A stretch of DNA of 64,000 bases from Peronospora farinosa (taxonomy: Eukaryota; Oomycota; Peronosporomycetes; Peronosporales; Peronosporaceae): NCBI GenBank assembly GCA_947646735.1, contig CANTFK010000584.1:1-64000 (forward strand), read 5' to 3'. The translations under genes and the position numbers were made by a program. Positions 19,866-30,807 of this stretch are shown piece by piece (position 1 is the stretch's first letter; every line of letters begins with the position of its first letter). The notes beneath the pieces are model-generated. The model searched no databases. It was not told where the DNA came from and worked only from the letters and a program-made list of their open reading frames with translations.

Positions 19866-22800
19866 ATGGAAAGCGCCGACCAAGAGGTCACGACGTTGCT
19901 GGAGCAGCTCCAAGGAGCGGCCAATAAGGCCGAACAACTCGAGTTCTTTACACACGTACAGGAAATTATACAACATCGTGATCCCTCGGGTCCAAAGCGA
20001 CATGTTCTTTGTCATGTCCTGCCGTTATTTGGACAAGTAGTGCAGATTCAAAATGCGGCTCTTGTGGCTGGTGTTTTGCAGTTAATTGCTCAAGAAGTGG
20101 TCGTTCTTATCAAGAAACAATCAATCGAGACACTGGACGTGGTCGTGACGGTCTTGACGGGACTGTATGATGTCTGTCACACGATCTTACTCTTGAGTTA
20201 TTCAACAGAAAAGAATGTGGTCTTGGCACTGCAATTGGTACTGAAGACGCTGCATTTGAGTTTCCAAGTCATGATACAAGCTGAGAGAATGGAGAATCAA
20301 TTGCTGAATGAGTCGAGCAAGTGTTGGGACGCTTTGATTCGTTGTTTACAAGCTACAGGAGATCTGATAACTAATCCTCCGGAGACGGGGAACAGGAATA
20401 GTCGTAGTCCCATGGTCTGGTTACGATCATGGAAGCTTGTGGAGAGTGGGGTGATGCTGTTTAGTACCGCACAAGATGCGTCAGTGTATCGAGATCCAAT
20501 GCGATCGAACGTCCAGCCAAATATCTGCAGTTTGGACCAGTTGAGTGACACGAAACAAATGGTTCTGAATAAGATAAAGCTCGAGGAGTTTGGCGTCGTT
20601 TTACTGCAACGCATGTGTGAGGTTGCTGCTAATGCAGTGGAAGCAAAACTACTTTTATGGACGAGACGAGAATTGAGTGTAGTGGTGAACTCCCTGTCGC
20701 TGCTTGCAGCTGTGCGGCCGCAGCATATGACACATATTCTGCCAAAACTTGTTGCTCTGTCGAATGCAATTTCAATGCCTGGGGTGCACAAGACATTGAC
20801 GGCAAATTTGGTCAAATTACTTAGTCACCCAGCGGCACAGGCATTTGCAGATGAAGTGACGGACGCTTTGATTGCTGTAGGGGCGTCTCAACGCGCATTT
20901 GCTGCGATTAGTAAGAGTAAAGAACAACGAAGAAGATATACATCTGCACCGACGGAGGCTTCATTACGTAGAGCAAGGATTGGTAAACGCACAGCAGCAC
21001 AGTCTATCACAGAGCGAGTGGAGAATGCCAATGCGCACGCCAAGCGCAGACGTGTGAATCTATCGGGGTCGTCAGCTGCTCTGATCTCTCAAGAGAAGGT
21101 GACTCATGACGGAATTGTAAATATGCAAGCTGTGGAAGTAGCCAACGTAGTGCTGGAGAGCTTCGCTTCCGCCATGCCTACTCCAGCACCACCTGACGTT
21201 CAATTGGAGCTGGTGCCGAGCGCATTGAAGACGAGGATGTCGTCTTTGCTTGCAAAGCTTGCAACTCCTTCGTCAGCGCTTGCAATTGAGAAAAGTGCTA
21301 AACGAATGCGTGATCCTCGCCTCCGGCGTGATCCAAGACTGCAAACGCAAAACAAGGAGCAGCCGGCTCTTGTGCCGATTTTTGATGAGACAGTCATCGA
21401 AGAAGTGAGCGACTGGATATCGAAGAACGCCGCTACAATTGCAGAGCCACTGGTATCTGTATCGGAGGATAATATGGTGCAAGTGCATTTAAAGTCCGAG
21501 ACCCCCACGTGGCGTCATGAAATGGCCATCGATGCTCTCGTTCGGATCTTGGAAAATGAATATGGGGTAAAAATTCGAGGTAACGAAACGTTGCGTGAAG
21601 GCATTATCTGTCGACTCGCAGCAAGCCCGTGGCTTCTTAGCACGGATGAAAACAATGAGTTGAAATCGGGGACGTCAGATAATTTGCCAAAACTGCCATT
21701 TATTTATCAGAGGATTTTTGATTTCGTTCTGCGTGATTATTCGGTGCGCTCAACATTGGCAACAAATCTGCTTTGCCAAGAGTACATCCGTGCCACGGCT
21801 TCTCAGTTAAACACGGTCGCCGCCAAGGAAGCAGCCGCTTCTGGCGGCAGTACTGATTATCAGATCTACCAGGCATCCGTGAACTACTTCTTTGATGTGC
21901 TACGAAAGAAGATGGATCTTTCTTCAGCGGCAGACAAGAAATTGTTTGGGATTCTGGTAGCGCAATTACCACGAATTCCAGTGGAAATTCTTCGTATTAT
22001 CGTAGCGCTGTTCGATGAGAAGGCTGGAATTGTGCTAGGCATCACTTTGCTGCGTGATCTAGCAAAGGAACGGAAGGCATGCCAGGCGCCGTGTCTGTTA
22101 ATTCTATTGCGATATACATGTCACGAGGACGAGCACTGTCGCAATTCTGCCATTCGCTGTGTGGCTAATCAGATGTATGGAATTAGTGCCCTTAAAATCG
22201 ACATTGAAGATTTTGCGATCAAGCTGGTTAATTCGCTGCGAGAACCAGTAAAATCCAGTGATGAGAGTGTGTCAGTCGATGAGGTGATGCCTGAGGCTGT
22301 AGTCGAGGATGAAAATGATGTGAAACCAATTCTCGAAGAATTCATTGAACCAGAGGAAAAAGATGACAACTGGCTGAAGAATAAGGTGAAACAAATTGCT
22401 CTTGCTGACAAGAGTACTTGTCACGAACTGCGCACTTATGCTTACGAAGTTGAAGGTAAAACTGATTTGTCGAAACATTTGGATAGCGAGCCGGAGATTC
22501 TCCGGCGGTTAGAATTATACCTGGCGCTGTGTGCGAAGAAGCCATCACTTCTGACACACTTGGTGGCAACGTACGCATACGCTTCTGAGACCGTACGCCA
22601 ATCGATTTTCCGAGCAATCGAAAAGCTCATCAAGCATCTTAAGCAACGCGGAAGCGTTAATGTTGTTGCTCAATTGCACGGGTATGAGCCGAATGCCCTT
22701 GGGCTGGTTTGCCACGTTATTCAGATCTTGTCAATTCGAGGTCGGCCGAACGAAGCAAGCTCGTCGGGTACGGATGAATTCGTCCAACAGATTTTGGAGT

Positions 22801-23594
22801 TGTATCATAGTCATGGACACATTCCGGACTCTATCTCCGTGCTGATCCCTGTCTTGCCTAGCATCCGTGGTGAGATCTTGTTCCCTTTATTGCCTGAGCT
22901 GCTATCCCTGCCCCAAGCTCGACTGGCAGTCGCCATTACGCGGCTATTAGAGGCGATGCCTCCGCAAATGGTAGCTCCGATTGATTTACTTGTGGCACTA
23001 CATCATGTGGATCTCAAGACCGATCCAACCATGCAAAAGAAGGTTATCAACGCTATTAACTTCTGTGTGGAGCACCGCCACGCCTTTCCGTCAGACGTGC
23101 TGCTCCACGTGTGTCGTGTGCTGGTCAAGGAGGAAAAGATATCGAAACTTTCGCTTCGCACTCTTATTCTTAGCGTAACAGCATATCCAACGATGCAGCG
23201 CGACATGGCTTCGGTCTTGGGTATTCTCGTCGACAGAAAGGTTTGGGAAATGGAGGACGCGCTGTGGAAGGGTTTCGTCAAGTGCTCGGCACTGATTCAG
23301 CCGGCATCGTTCCCTCTGCTGCTTCGTAGACTCCCCGTTGCTCAGCTTGCATTGCTGTTAAAAGAGGAAACAGAGTTGCGTGTCTTGTTGCGCGAGTTCT
23401 CTTTCACTGCCGGTCCTGATGGCCAGCCACTGGACCTTTCGTCTGAGATTAATGCGCTCCTTGAAGATCCTGTCGAGCAAGTCAAGGATGAGAATGTTGA
23501 TGAGGCTGAAACGACGGAGCTAGCAATGAAGATGGAGGTAGACAACACTGACCCCGTTAAACTGGAGCCTAGCGAAGTAAGCGCATGCAGTTAG
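19866..23594 (+). CDS. symplekin (PTA1), mRNA 3'-end processing scaffold
   Basis: Scaffold of the cleavage and polyadenylation machinery that bridges CPSF and CstF and also acts in histone pre-mRNA processing. Single exon, 1242 residues. The N-terminal ~360 residues form a HEAT-like helical region (LLEQLQGAANKAEQLEFF, VLKTLHLSFQVM). The middle is basic and low complexity (about 365-560, with RMRDPRLRRDPRLQ). The C-terminal half carries the Symplekin_C signature: SEPEILRRLELYLALCAKKP, RQSIFRAIEKLIKHL, and DVLLHVCRVLVKEEKISKLS leading to VWEMEDALWKGFVKCS and SFPLLLRRLPVAQLALLLK. The last 40 residues are acidic. The absence of introns across 3.7 kb is notable beside heavily spliced genes downstream. 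Confidence 0.9.
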   Translation: MESADQEVTTLLEQLQGAANKAEQLEFFTHVQEIIQHRDPSGPKRHVLCHVLPLFGQVVQIQNAALVAGVLQLIAQEVVVLIKKQSIETLDVVVTVLTGLYDVCHTILLLSYSTEKNVVLALQLVLKTLHLSFQVMIQAERMENQLLNESSKCWDALIRCLQATGDLITNPPETGNRNSRSPMVWLRSWKLVESGVMLFSTAQDASVYRDPMRSNVQPNICSLDQLSDTKQMVLNKIKLEEFGVVLLQRMCEVAANAVEAKLLLWTRRELSVVVNSLSLLAAVRPQHMTHILPKLVALSNAISMPGVHKTLTANLVKLLSHPAAQAFADEVTDALIAVGASQRAFAAISKSKEQRRRYTSAPTEASLRRARIGKRTAAQSITERVENANAHAKRRRVNLSGSSAALISQEKVTHDGIVNMQAVEVANVVLESFASAMPTPAPPDVQLELVPSALKTRMSSLLAKLATPSSALAIEKSAKRMRDPRLRRDPRLQTQNKEQPALVPIFDETVIEEVSDWISKNAATIAEPLVSVSEDNMVQVHLKSETPTWRHEMAIDALVRILENEYGVKIRGNETLREGIICRLAASPWLLSTDENNELKSGTSDNLPKLPFIYQRIFDFVLRDYSVRSTLATNLLCQEYIRATASQLNTVAAKEAAASGGSTDYQIYQASVNYFFDVLRKKMDLSSAADKKLFGILVAQLPRIPVEILRIIVALFDEKAGIVLGITLLRDLAKERKACQAPCLLILLRYTCHEDEHCRNSAIRCVANQMYGISALKIDIEDFAIKLVNSLREPVKSSDESVSVDEVMPEAVVEDENDVKPILEEFIEPEEKDDNWLKNKVKQIALADKSTCHELRTYAYEVEGKTDLSKHLDSEPEILRRLELYLALCAKKPSLLTHLVATYAYASETVRQSIFRAIEKLIKHLKQRGSVNVVAQLHGYEPNALGLVCHVIQILSIRGRPNEASSSGTDEFVQQILELYHSHGHIPDSISVLIPVLPSIRGEILFPLLPELLSLPQARLAVAITRLLEAMPPQMVAPIDLLVALHHVDLKTDPTMQKKVINAINFCVEHRHAFPSDVLLHVCRVLVKEEKISKLSLRTLILSVTAYPTMQRDMASVLGILVDRKVWEMEDALWKGFVKCSALIQPASFPLLLRRLPVAQLALLLKEETELRVLLREFSFTAGPDGQPLDLSSEINALLEDPVEQVKDENVDEAETTELAMKMEVDNTDPVKLEPSEVSACS

Positions 23595-24018
23595 TCTTTC
23601 AGGGATTTGGGTGCCATGACTATCAGCGTCGTCGCTGATGACCTTTAGTCTGCATGAGACTCGAATAGGCCAAGGAAATGTCAGCTCCATATCACAATAC
23701 ACACTCGAATGTGGTGCTACATGTACTCTCGACAGAAGATGATAGTACCCAGCATTTCGCAACTACCATTATCGCTTTGACATGCCCAGGTGGATAGCCT
23801 TGATTCTAACAAAAGAACAGCAACATTCAGTATGGAGAAGGAGCGAACACTATAGATTCCTATAGCATGTGCCTTCATTTGCCTTCATTTTTTTCATTTG
23901 TTAGCAGCATCTCCAGTCGAAAAAGACTAGCCGGTAGAGTTGGCTACCCAGACATATTTTAAACGGCGCGTGGCGTCCAAGCCGATTGGCGCACATCGCC
24001 GACGCGCGAATACCCTCC
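23595..24018. other. convergent intergenic region
   Basis: About 420 bp between symplekin (+) and LCB2 (-) stops. No repeat or gene recognised; GCCTTCATTT is repeated back to back at about 23871-23890. Confidence 0.4.
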
Positions 24019-25611
24019 TTATGCCTTTTTCGCAAAGCAGATATTGCACAAGTCCGAGACCTCTTTCAATGCAATCAAAGCTGCGTCTATGTCCTCTCTC
24101 GTGTGGGCCGCAGAAACACAGAAACGAACGCGAGCAAGTAGCAGCGGTGTAGCAGGAAAGCCCACTGTCACCACAGCCAAATTACGCTTGAGACACTCGC
24201 GAGAGAACTCGCCTACCTTTGACATGTGATACAACATCACCGGGATCACAGGCGAGTCAAAGTCACCCAGCGTGATCACACCCATGTCAATCAACTTTTG
24301 GCGGAAATAATTGCTGTTCTCACGCAAAGATGTAATCTTTTTGCGGCCGATGTCGGTACCGTCCAACCCAGCAATAATGTTCAACGCCGTCAGAACCTGC
24401 TGGGCGACCACGGGAGACAGACTCGTGGCGTAAATCGCACCTGCACTTGAATTGCGCATAAAGCTGATGATCTCTTCCGACGCAGCGACGTAGCCGCCCA
24501 TACCGCCAAAGCTCTTGGAAAACGTACCCATCAAGATATCAATCTCGCTTGGATCCACTCCCGCATACTCACAAATACCGCGACCAGTATTACCCAGTGC
24601 ACCGATACTATGAGCCTCATCCACATAAATGTAGGCCTTGTACTTCTTTGTGACGTCCACCATTTCACGCAGACGTACGATCTCTCCTTCCATAGAGTAA
24701 ATACCCTCAATCATCACAATGATCTTCTTCCACGGACGATGTGTCCGTGGCTGACCTTCTGCAATCTTCATACGAAGCACCTTCTCCAAGTGTGCAGGAT
24801 CATTGTGTTTAAACACACCCACCGAAGCACCCGATGCTCGTGCACCATTGACAATAGAAGTATGATTGAGCGCATCACTAAGAATGAGCGTACCTTTGAC
24901 CGTAAGAGCAGGAATACTCGTGGCATTGGTAGCGTAGCCCATATTGTACACAATAGCCGACTCTTTTCCAATAAATTTGGCCAGTGCTTTTTCCAGTGCA
25001 ATATGAACCGACGTCGTCCCAAACTCCATGGGTGGTACAGTCGATGCAAGAGCAAATTGTTTGACCGTTGGAAAGACCTCTTTGCTGCACGTATTCATCC
25101 AATCATCAGCAAACCCCAAGTAATTGTACGAGCCAAGATTAACACAGCGTTGGGTACATCCATCCTTATTATGCAGCGTCTTGTTTTCATCGACCGAATA
25201 ACGTTCAATCAGATCAATCTGAGCCCCTATAACAAGACATCAAGAAGCATAGTCAGTACAGTAACAGACAATACAGTACAGCACAGTACAATACAGTACA
25301 TAAAAAAACCCTCTAGTTTATCATAAAGCCTCTAGTTTATCATATGAACCTCTAGTTTCTCATAAAACTGTACCTGGTAAACCAGCAACAGGTCGATTAA
25401 ATACGTCCTGTAAGCGATGATAAATTCGTTTCGTATAAAAGTTCTCAAAGGCGGCACAGAGCGGTGCATAGCCTTTTTCCGTAGTATTCGAATAACGTGA
25501 GCCACCAAAAATACGTCCCGCATGATCACGCAAGTGTCCAAATGTAATAAGAATAGCGTATTGAATGTAACAAAGAATGGCTGCAGCCCATGGGACGTGC
25601 TCGGCTGCCAT
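24019..25611 (-). CDS. LCB2: serine palmitoyltransferase subunit LCB2
   Basis: PLP-dependent enzyme of the alpha-oxoamine synthase family that condenses serine with palmitoyl-CoA, the first step of sphingolipid synthesis at the ER. Exon 1 is 25611-25374 and exon 2 is 25226-24019, with a 147-nt phase-1 intron; 481 residues. The N-terminus holds one membrane segment (AAAILCYIQYAILITFGHL) followed by NFYTKRIYHRLQDVFNRPV, typical of LCB2. Then come CVNLGSYNYLGFADDW, the cofactor-stacking region, YVDEAHSIGALG, and the PLP lysine in GTFSKSFGGMGGY (about Lys317 in this model). The presence of that lysine marks it as the catalytic LCB2 rather than LCB1. Without splicing the larger part would start at a TTG, which supports the two-exon model. 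An upstream exon cannot be excluded. Confidence 0.9.
25250..25365 (-). repeat. two tandem repeats inside the LCB2 intron
   Basis: Within the intron (25227-25373) there is a CAGTA/CAATA-type repeat (about 25257-25300, ACAGTACAGCACAGTACAAT) and then three copies of a ~20-bp unit (CCTCTAGTTTATCATAAAG) at about 25309-25366. They account for the intron being about twice as long as most others here. Confidence 0.8.
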
Positions 25612-25859
25612 GAATGACAAAGAAAGAGGAGAGAAGACCTTCCCGACTTATGGGACGATTGATTTATGTGAGGAGGTCCATATAGAGAAACGCTAGAGCT
25701 AACGGATTGTTTGTTTCTACCAATGAAAAGTGATTGATACGAGGTACTCGAACGATGATTCGTTGAAATTGTTTCGGTCGTTTCATGGGATACGTCGAGA
25801 CTAGTATGGCTACATGAGGTGCCCGACTTGTCGCGTCTCAACGTACCATTTTGATTGGC

Positions 25860-26305
25860 TGAATAACATTAGCCTGTGAAACACGATAATGACCTGTTAC
25901 GCCCTTTCAGAAACAATACGTACTTGTGTTGTGTTTCATATGACCCGTTTATTACTAGGAGATGTCTAGTTTTTGTAACGCTTCAATTTCCCATCAAGCG
26001 CTTTAAGTCACAGGAAGATACTCTTTAGTTGTCACTAGCTCTGAGGTAAACGTTACAGTTTGGTAACAGTTACCTGTACAGCATGTGAGTCATGTCTCGT
26101 AGTTTCAACTCCGTCGATGTTCTTACAAGTTGCTCCAATCGATTTGCTTTAGCCCGTTATTCTTCACCTTTGTGCGTCAAAGCTGCAAGTGGTTCGTGCA
26201 CTGAGTGGGCCTGCAGAGTCAACCCCGAGTTCGTGACCAACGACAACTCGTACAGCGTGTTCTAGTGCATTACAAGAACAGTTGATACTCCACAACTTCA
26301 GCTTT
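25860..26305. other. intergenic region LCB2 / translin-family gene
   Basis: Sequence between the LCB2 upstream region and the end of the translin-family gene. No recognised gene; a short minus-strand stretch around 26264-26305 continues the translin-family frame past its TGA. Confidence 0.4.
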
Positions 26306-27227
26306 TCAAGCACAAGAAAAAAAAGAGTCTACCTCCAACTTGCGCAAGTTGTACTTGACCGAGTCAAACTTACGACGCAGTGGGCCGTTACGGAAGTCAA
26401 ACTGAATGAGTTCTCCTGAAATAGCTTCCACCATGGCTTTGCATCGTTTCACCTCGTCCACATTCCTCGCAGTAGCTTTTACGACTGCATATTTCATTAA
26501 TTCTCCTAAATAAAGAATCAGCCAAAGCCTGTCAAGTTAGTATCATACACCTGTTAGTCCACTGACTTTTAGCCCACCGGTAAAGTCAATAACGCCGCCA
26601 AGATACTCGTTCTTGTCCACGATCGGGACATCTTGACGTGGTAACAGACACTTGGTATCCAGATAATAATAGAAGCACTTGGCCTCTGCATATTCCTCAA
26701 GGGAAGACGCCAGTGAACCGTCTCGCAACGACGAATTCTTTTCTGTCAGTGCCACCAGCTCTGGAATCACCTGATCGAGTGGTATCCACATTTTAGTTTA
26801 ACACTGCACCCATCCACTGAGCTTTCTTTCTGCTAAGACGTCACCTTTTCCGCATCACTTAACAGCTTTAAAGCTTCGACTCTGTCTCCTCGATGCAACG
26901 CAAAAATTGCCTGCTTGCTGTGAATGCAAAAGATGGCGTTGCAACTCGTGAGCCCTCGAAAAAAGATTCTGTAAAATAGTAATAGTAATCGAAAATATGA
27001 GTCATACCTGGCTTTGAGGATCTCACGTGAGCGCTTGATGATCTTTTCACGCATCTCGTCGTACTCGTGCATTTCTAGAGAAAAAGAGAGAGAAAAAGAG
27101 TCAGTAAAGGCTAGAAACTAAAAGTAGTATTTTTTGATAGACCTTCGTTCATGTCGATAAAATCTTGACGATTTAGTAGATCCATAGCCGCAGTGGTGGG
27201 TGTCGAGATTGCTTCGGTCGACTCCAT
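26306..27227 (-). CDS. translin-family protein (TRAX-like)
   Basis: Translin and TRAX form an octameric RNA nuclease/RNA-binding particle (C3PO). I read five exons: 27227-27143, 27074-27008, 26917-26845, 26770-26578 and 26505-26306, with GT-AG introns of 68-90 nt in consistent phase; 205 residues. Landmarks are EKIIKRSREILKASKQAIFALHRG across intron 2, SSLEEYAEAKCFYYYL (the Glu-rich element seen at the TRAX catalytic site), EYLGGVIDFTGELMKYAV across intron 4, and a C-terminal NGPLRRKFDSVKYNLRKLE. The EYAEA motif argues for TRAX rather than translin, but the length is closer to translin, so I leave the symbol empty. The first intron has a weak donor (GTCTAT). The exact C-terminus is uncertain. 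Confidence 0.8.
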
Positions 27228-28082
27228 TTTAACCAAATAATATGCAGTACTTTTAATATTAAATTGATATGACTGCAGAATAGTCTAATAACAGAATAGT
27301 AATTCATTACTATACTACTACTGGCTTTGTATTAATCTCTACTGTTTGCAACACTGTCTGTATTAGAAATGATATAATAATATATATAGCAAAGAACTAA
27401 TATTTTAGAATATATGCGTATACTGATCGGCTATATAATTAGTAGATCTTAACTGCCTAAGGAGGAAAGACTAGATGATGCACATCTCACCCAAACCATG
27501 CGGTAATAAATCTGTGATCAAGTTAATAGATATGTGTAGCCATTTGAACAGCAAGCACAGTTGAACTTTTACCATAATCACGCAATGTTGGACGGTCGTT
27601 ACGGGAGCAAACGCATTGTCATGGCTTGATGTTTTGTCGTGGAGCTATTTTGTTTTGTATCGGGGCATGAACTTGCAGTGACATAGCTTGACCGTCGTAC
27701 GAAGTGGCAGACAACACATTTTATCATCAACATGCATGAAGATTAGTCGACTCACACAAGAAGAGACAAAGTAAGTGGAACAAATAGATTCGTTCGACAT
27801 GCAGTCCGTGTAGTCTCACACACTTTTTGGGGTATTCTTGCTCTCCAGCTATCCACTCGGGTGCGTGCATAGGCCTCTTGCTTGCTCACGAATCTAATAA
27901 GTATTTGGTTCCAGCTGCAAGAGCCAAATTAGAAAACGAAGCGGCAGCTAATGTGTCGGTCCGTCTCAAACTGCCATATCCATCCAAACGATCTTCACGC
28001 TCCTAACGGCATTTCAATCCAACCGACAGGGGAAAATAGCCCTCTATCCAGTATTCGCAGCAGTCAGCCCTTCGCTGACGCT
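27228..28082. other. AT-rich intergenic region
   Basis: About 855 bp between the translin-family start and the coronin stop. The first 200 bp are strongly AT-rich (27236-27440). I see no coding potential, tRNA or ordered repeat. Confidence 0.5.
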
Positions 28083-29480
28083 TTAGTACGAGATGCCGTT
28101 CTCACGAAGCAGCTTCTCTAGCTGTGTGATTCGTGCATTGGCAGTCTCCAACTCAGACTTGAGTTTGCCTTCGGGCGTGTTGTCATTCTTGCTACCGCCG
28201 CGGGCAAAACGAGCCACGCGAGCTGCAATGCCAGAACCCACGCTGTTGGTTTTGGATGTAGAGCGTGCACGCTTACCATCATTTGTCACTTTACCCAGCA
28301 TCTCAGGGCGCAGAGACATCAGCACTGGGGAGTTGTCGGCGCCACCAAGCCATTCGTCGGCAGTCATTGAGGGAATGCCAGCGTACGTGTCGGGGAAAAT
28401 ATCGTCCTGGAAAGCGTCCGACTTGCGCGGAACAAACACATGAAGCGGCTCGATAGCATTCGATGTAAGCTTCAGCAGACGCGTCGTCTCGCACTTCATG
28501 ATGTCGCAACCGCGCTTGGGAATCATCGCCATTCCCTTAGCAGACGTTGTCGAGCGATATTCGCTGATTGGGAAGGCAAATGGTTCACCCTCGGACATTT
28601 CGTAGTAACGGATGTTGCCATCACCCTTACCACACAGGTACAAAAGGTTCGTGTCCGGATCGTAAAACGGCATGATGACGCCGGCAGCTTGGTCAATGTC
28701 CACCTTCTTGAGTTCCTTGTCGAGGTTACGTGGGTCCCATACCTTGAATTGACGCTGGCTTTGACGCGTAAAGCCCACCGTCACGAACGTCTCCTTGTTA
28801 CCAAGGAAGCAAATCTTGACACTCTTCGTGCCCATGTGTGCATTCTCCTTCTCCGCAACAACCTGTCCAGAACGAGCGTCATATAGACGCGCCACCTTGT
28901 CCTTGCACGTGGTGGCCAGCACACTGCCCGTCCAGCTCCAAGCCAGATCCTGGATCAGGTTCTCACCATGGTCGTCCAACTTGACAGTCTGAGCACCCTT
29001 CTCAATATCCCACAGACGGACAGAAAAGTCAGATGACGTACTGGCTAGCACATTATTAGCCGTAGGGTGGAACTTGATGAGTGTAACCTTACGGCCATGA
29101 CCCGTCAGGTCCACGAGGGGGTCCACACACGTCTCTGTAAGTCCACCTTCTGGAATCCCCCAGATCTTGATAGTCGTGTCGTCTGAGGCCGAAGCAATGA
29201 GATGTTCGTGGAACGGATTAAAGTCAAAGTCAAGAATTGCACCGCGATGGCCCGAGATGAGCGGGAAGTCCGGATCAAACTTGCCCACTTTCTCATAAGG
29301 AACGACCGCCATGGCACCACCACCAGCTTGAATTGATACAGCAAAGAACTTGGTATTTCCCTTGATATAGTTCTGCTCACCCGTGGCTGTAGCCAGACGC
29401 ACATTTGTGTAACAGGATTCGAGCTTCGCTGGTTCCACGTACACGTGACGGAATTTACTCTGACGCACAAAGTGGCTCAT
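28083..29480 (-). CDS. coronin, actin-binding WD40 protein
   Basis: Single-exon gene of 465 residues. Coronins bind F-actin and Arp2/3 and control actin turnover. The N-terminus MSHFVRQSKFRHVYVEP is the classic coronin start (basic KFRHV). A WD40 propeller follows (DFNPFHEHLIASASDDTTIKIW and further repeats to about residue 300). The coronin-specific extension after the propeller contains FQDDIFPDTYAG and TADEWLGGADNSPVLMSLRP. A short linker leads to a C-terminal coiled coil of about 30 residues (LKSELETANARITQLEKLL) for trimerisation. All family parts are present and the length is normal. Confidence 0.95.
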   Translation of the reverse strand: MSHFVRQSKFRHVYVEPAKLESCYTNVRLATATGEQNYIKGNTKFFAVSIQAGGGAMAVVPYEKVGKFDPDFPLISGHRGAILDFDFNPFHEHLIASASDDTTIKIWGIPEGGLTETCVDPLVDLTGHGRKVTLIKFHPTANNVLASTSSDFSVRLWDIEKGAQTVKLDDHGENLIQDLAWSWTGSVLATTCKDKVARLYDARSGQVVAEKENAHMGTKSVKICFLGNKETFVTVGFTRQSQRQFKVWDPRNLDKELKKVDIDQAAGVIMPFYDPDTNLLYLCGKGDGNIRYYEMSEGEPFAFPISEYRSTTSAKGMAMIPKRGCDIMKCETTRLLKLTSNAIEPLHVFVPRKSDAFQDDIFPDTYAGIPSMTADEWLGGADNSPVLMSLRPEMLGKVTNDGKRARSTSKTNSVGSGIAARVARFARGGSKNDNTPEGKLKSELETANARITQLEKLLRENGISY

Positions 29481-30807
29481 GATGCTCTACAATGGAATAG
29501 ATCGAGGACTATAACATTATAAAGACCACATAAAAACAATCAGTAAAGGAATCAGAAAGAACACCAATGGAATCAGAACCGTCGTCACACCAACGCAATG
29601 AAGCGTTGCAACATCACTTAAAAGGCACGGACAGATGTAAATAGACGATAACGTATTCAACTGATCAATACAGATACTTCATGTACATGAAGATGCGTCT
29701 GTATTGCGTGTATCCATCGATATCTACTTGCTTTTTGGACTCACCTTGTTGTCCTCGCAGGTTCTTTTTCTTGAATATGTACAGGGGGAGCTCGAAGAAC
29801 CCTACCACAGAAATAAAAGTACTGTTTGAAACATTGAGACAGAATAAGACGAGCAAATTGAGCGGATTTGCTGTTGTTAGTTTGAAATTTTAGAGATGAA
29901 AAAGGTCGGACATTGTCCAATTGATTTACTTTACAAAGTTGTAGAATAAAAAGTCTGACATTTCACCACCTTATACTATGAAACTGTATATAAATTTTTA
30001 CTTGCGATCATTTCATTGCCGAAATTTCATATTACAGACCACTTGAAACATTAGAGAGCATTGCAACTATTGACCTATGATATAGCTCGTGTATTGCGTA
30101 GAGAAGCTAAAGATATTTGTTCTGCGTTTGTTTTGCCCTGGCTTTGGCACGCTCCAAGAAAAGTCGACGATGGGGCGAAGACGCTTTCTTTTAGCTATTG
30201 CGTGCGTTAAGGCGACCACACCATTTCTGCAATTTGCTACAACCCTGTCATAGTAACACCAAAAGTTCCGTTTAAGCAACCTGCATTTATTGGAAATATT
30301 TACTTAAAACAACCTTTTTTATATAAACAGTGATAATTCGAAATTTTTAAACAACCAAACATAAACTGGGAGAGGACATAGTAAGTACTATTAGCGATAT
30401 CACTCTGGAAAGTATTACATATTATTTCAAAGTATTATAACGTTCTTCAATTCATTAAGCTGCGCTTGTTCACTACAATAATATTCAGAGATTTCTCCAC
30501 GGTACTATTTCTCGTAAACAGTTGTCGAACGTCAACCATTATAGCCGTGTACTCAGACTTGTCCCTCGAGGTTTATCCTTGACAACTACTTGACACGAAG
30601 ACCTGCTATAATATGTAGCGCTTCACCTTGTAAATCGTCCATTTGCGTCTTCTTCAATAGTGAAATTAGCCACAAAGTTATTTGCGCTCGGATGATTGCC
30701 ACGCAAACCGTTCCAAGAAAGGTGCGATTGTGTTTGCACATGTAGGCATCAATACAGCCTTAGAAGTCCTGCGCCCCATGATACTGTACTCTTGTGGTAG
30801 AACGAAT
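29481..30807. other. intergenic region upstream of coronin
   Basis: About 1.3 kb of AT-rich DNA between the coronin start and the stop of the next minus-strand gene. Only short unconvincing frames are present and no repeat or RNA gene is recognised. The promoter of coronin must lie in its first few hundred bases. Confidence 0.45.

Noticed and set aside
24610..25326. 238-codon plus-strand frame
   Set aside because: Antisense to LCB2 exon 2 and its intron; the LCB2 frame has the PLP-enzyme motifs and correct splice sites.
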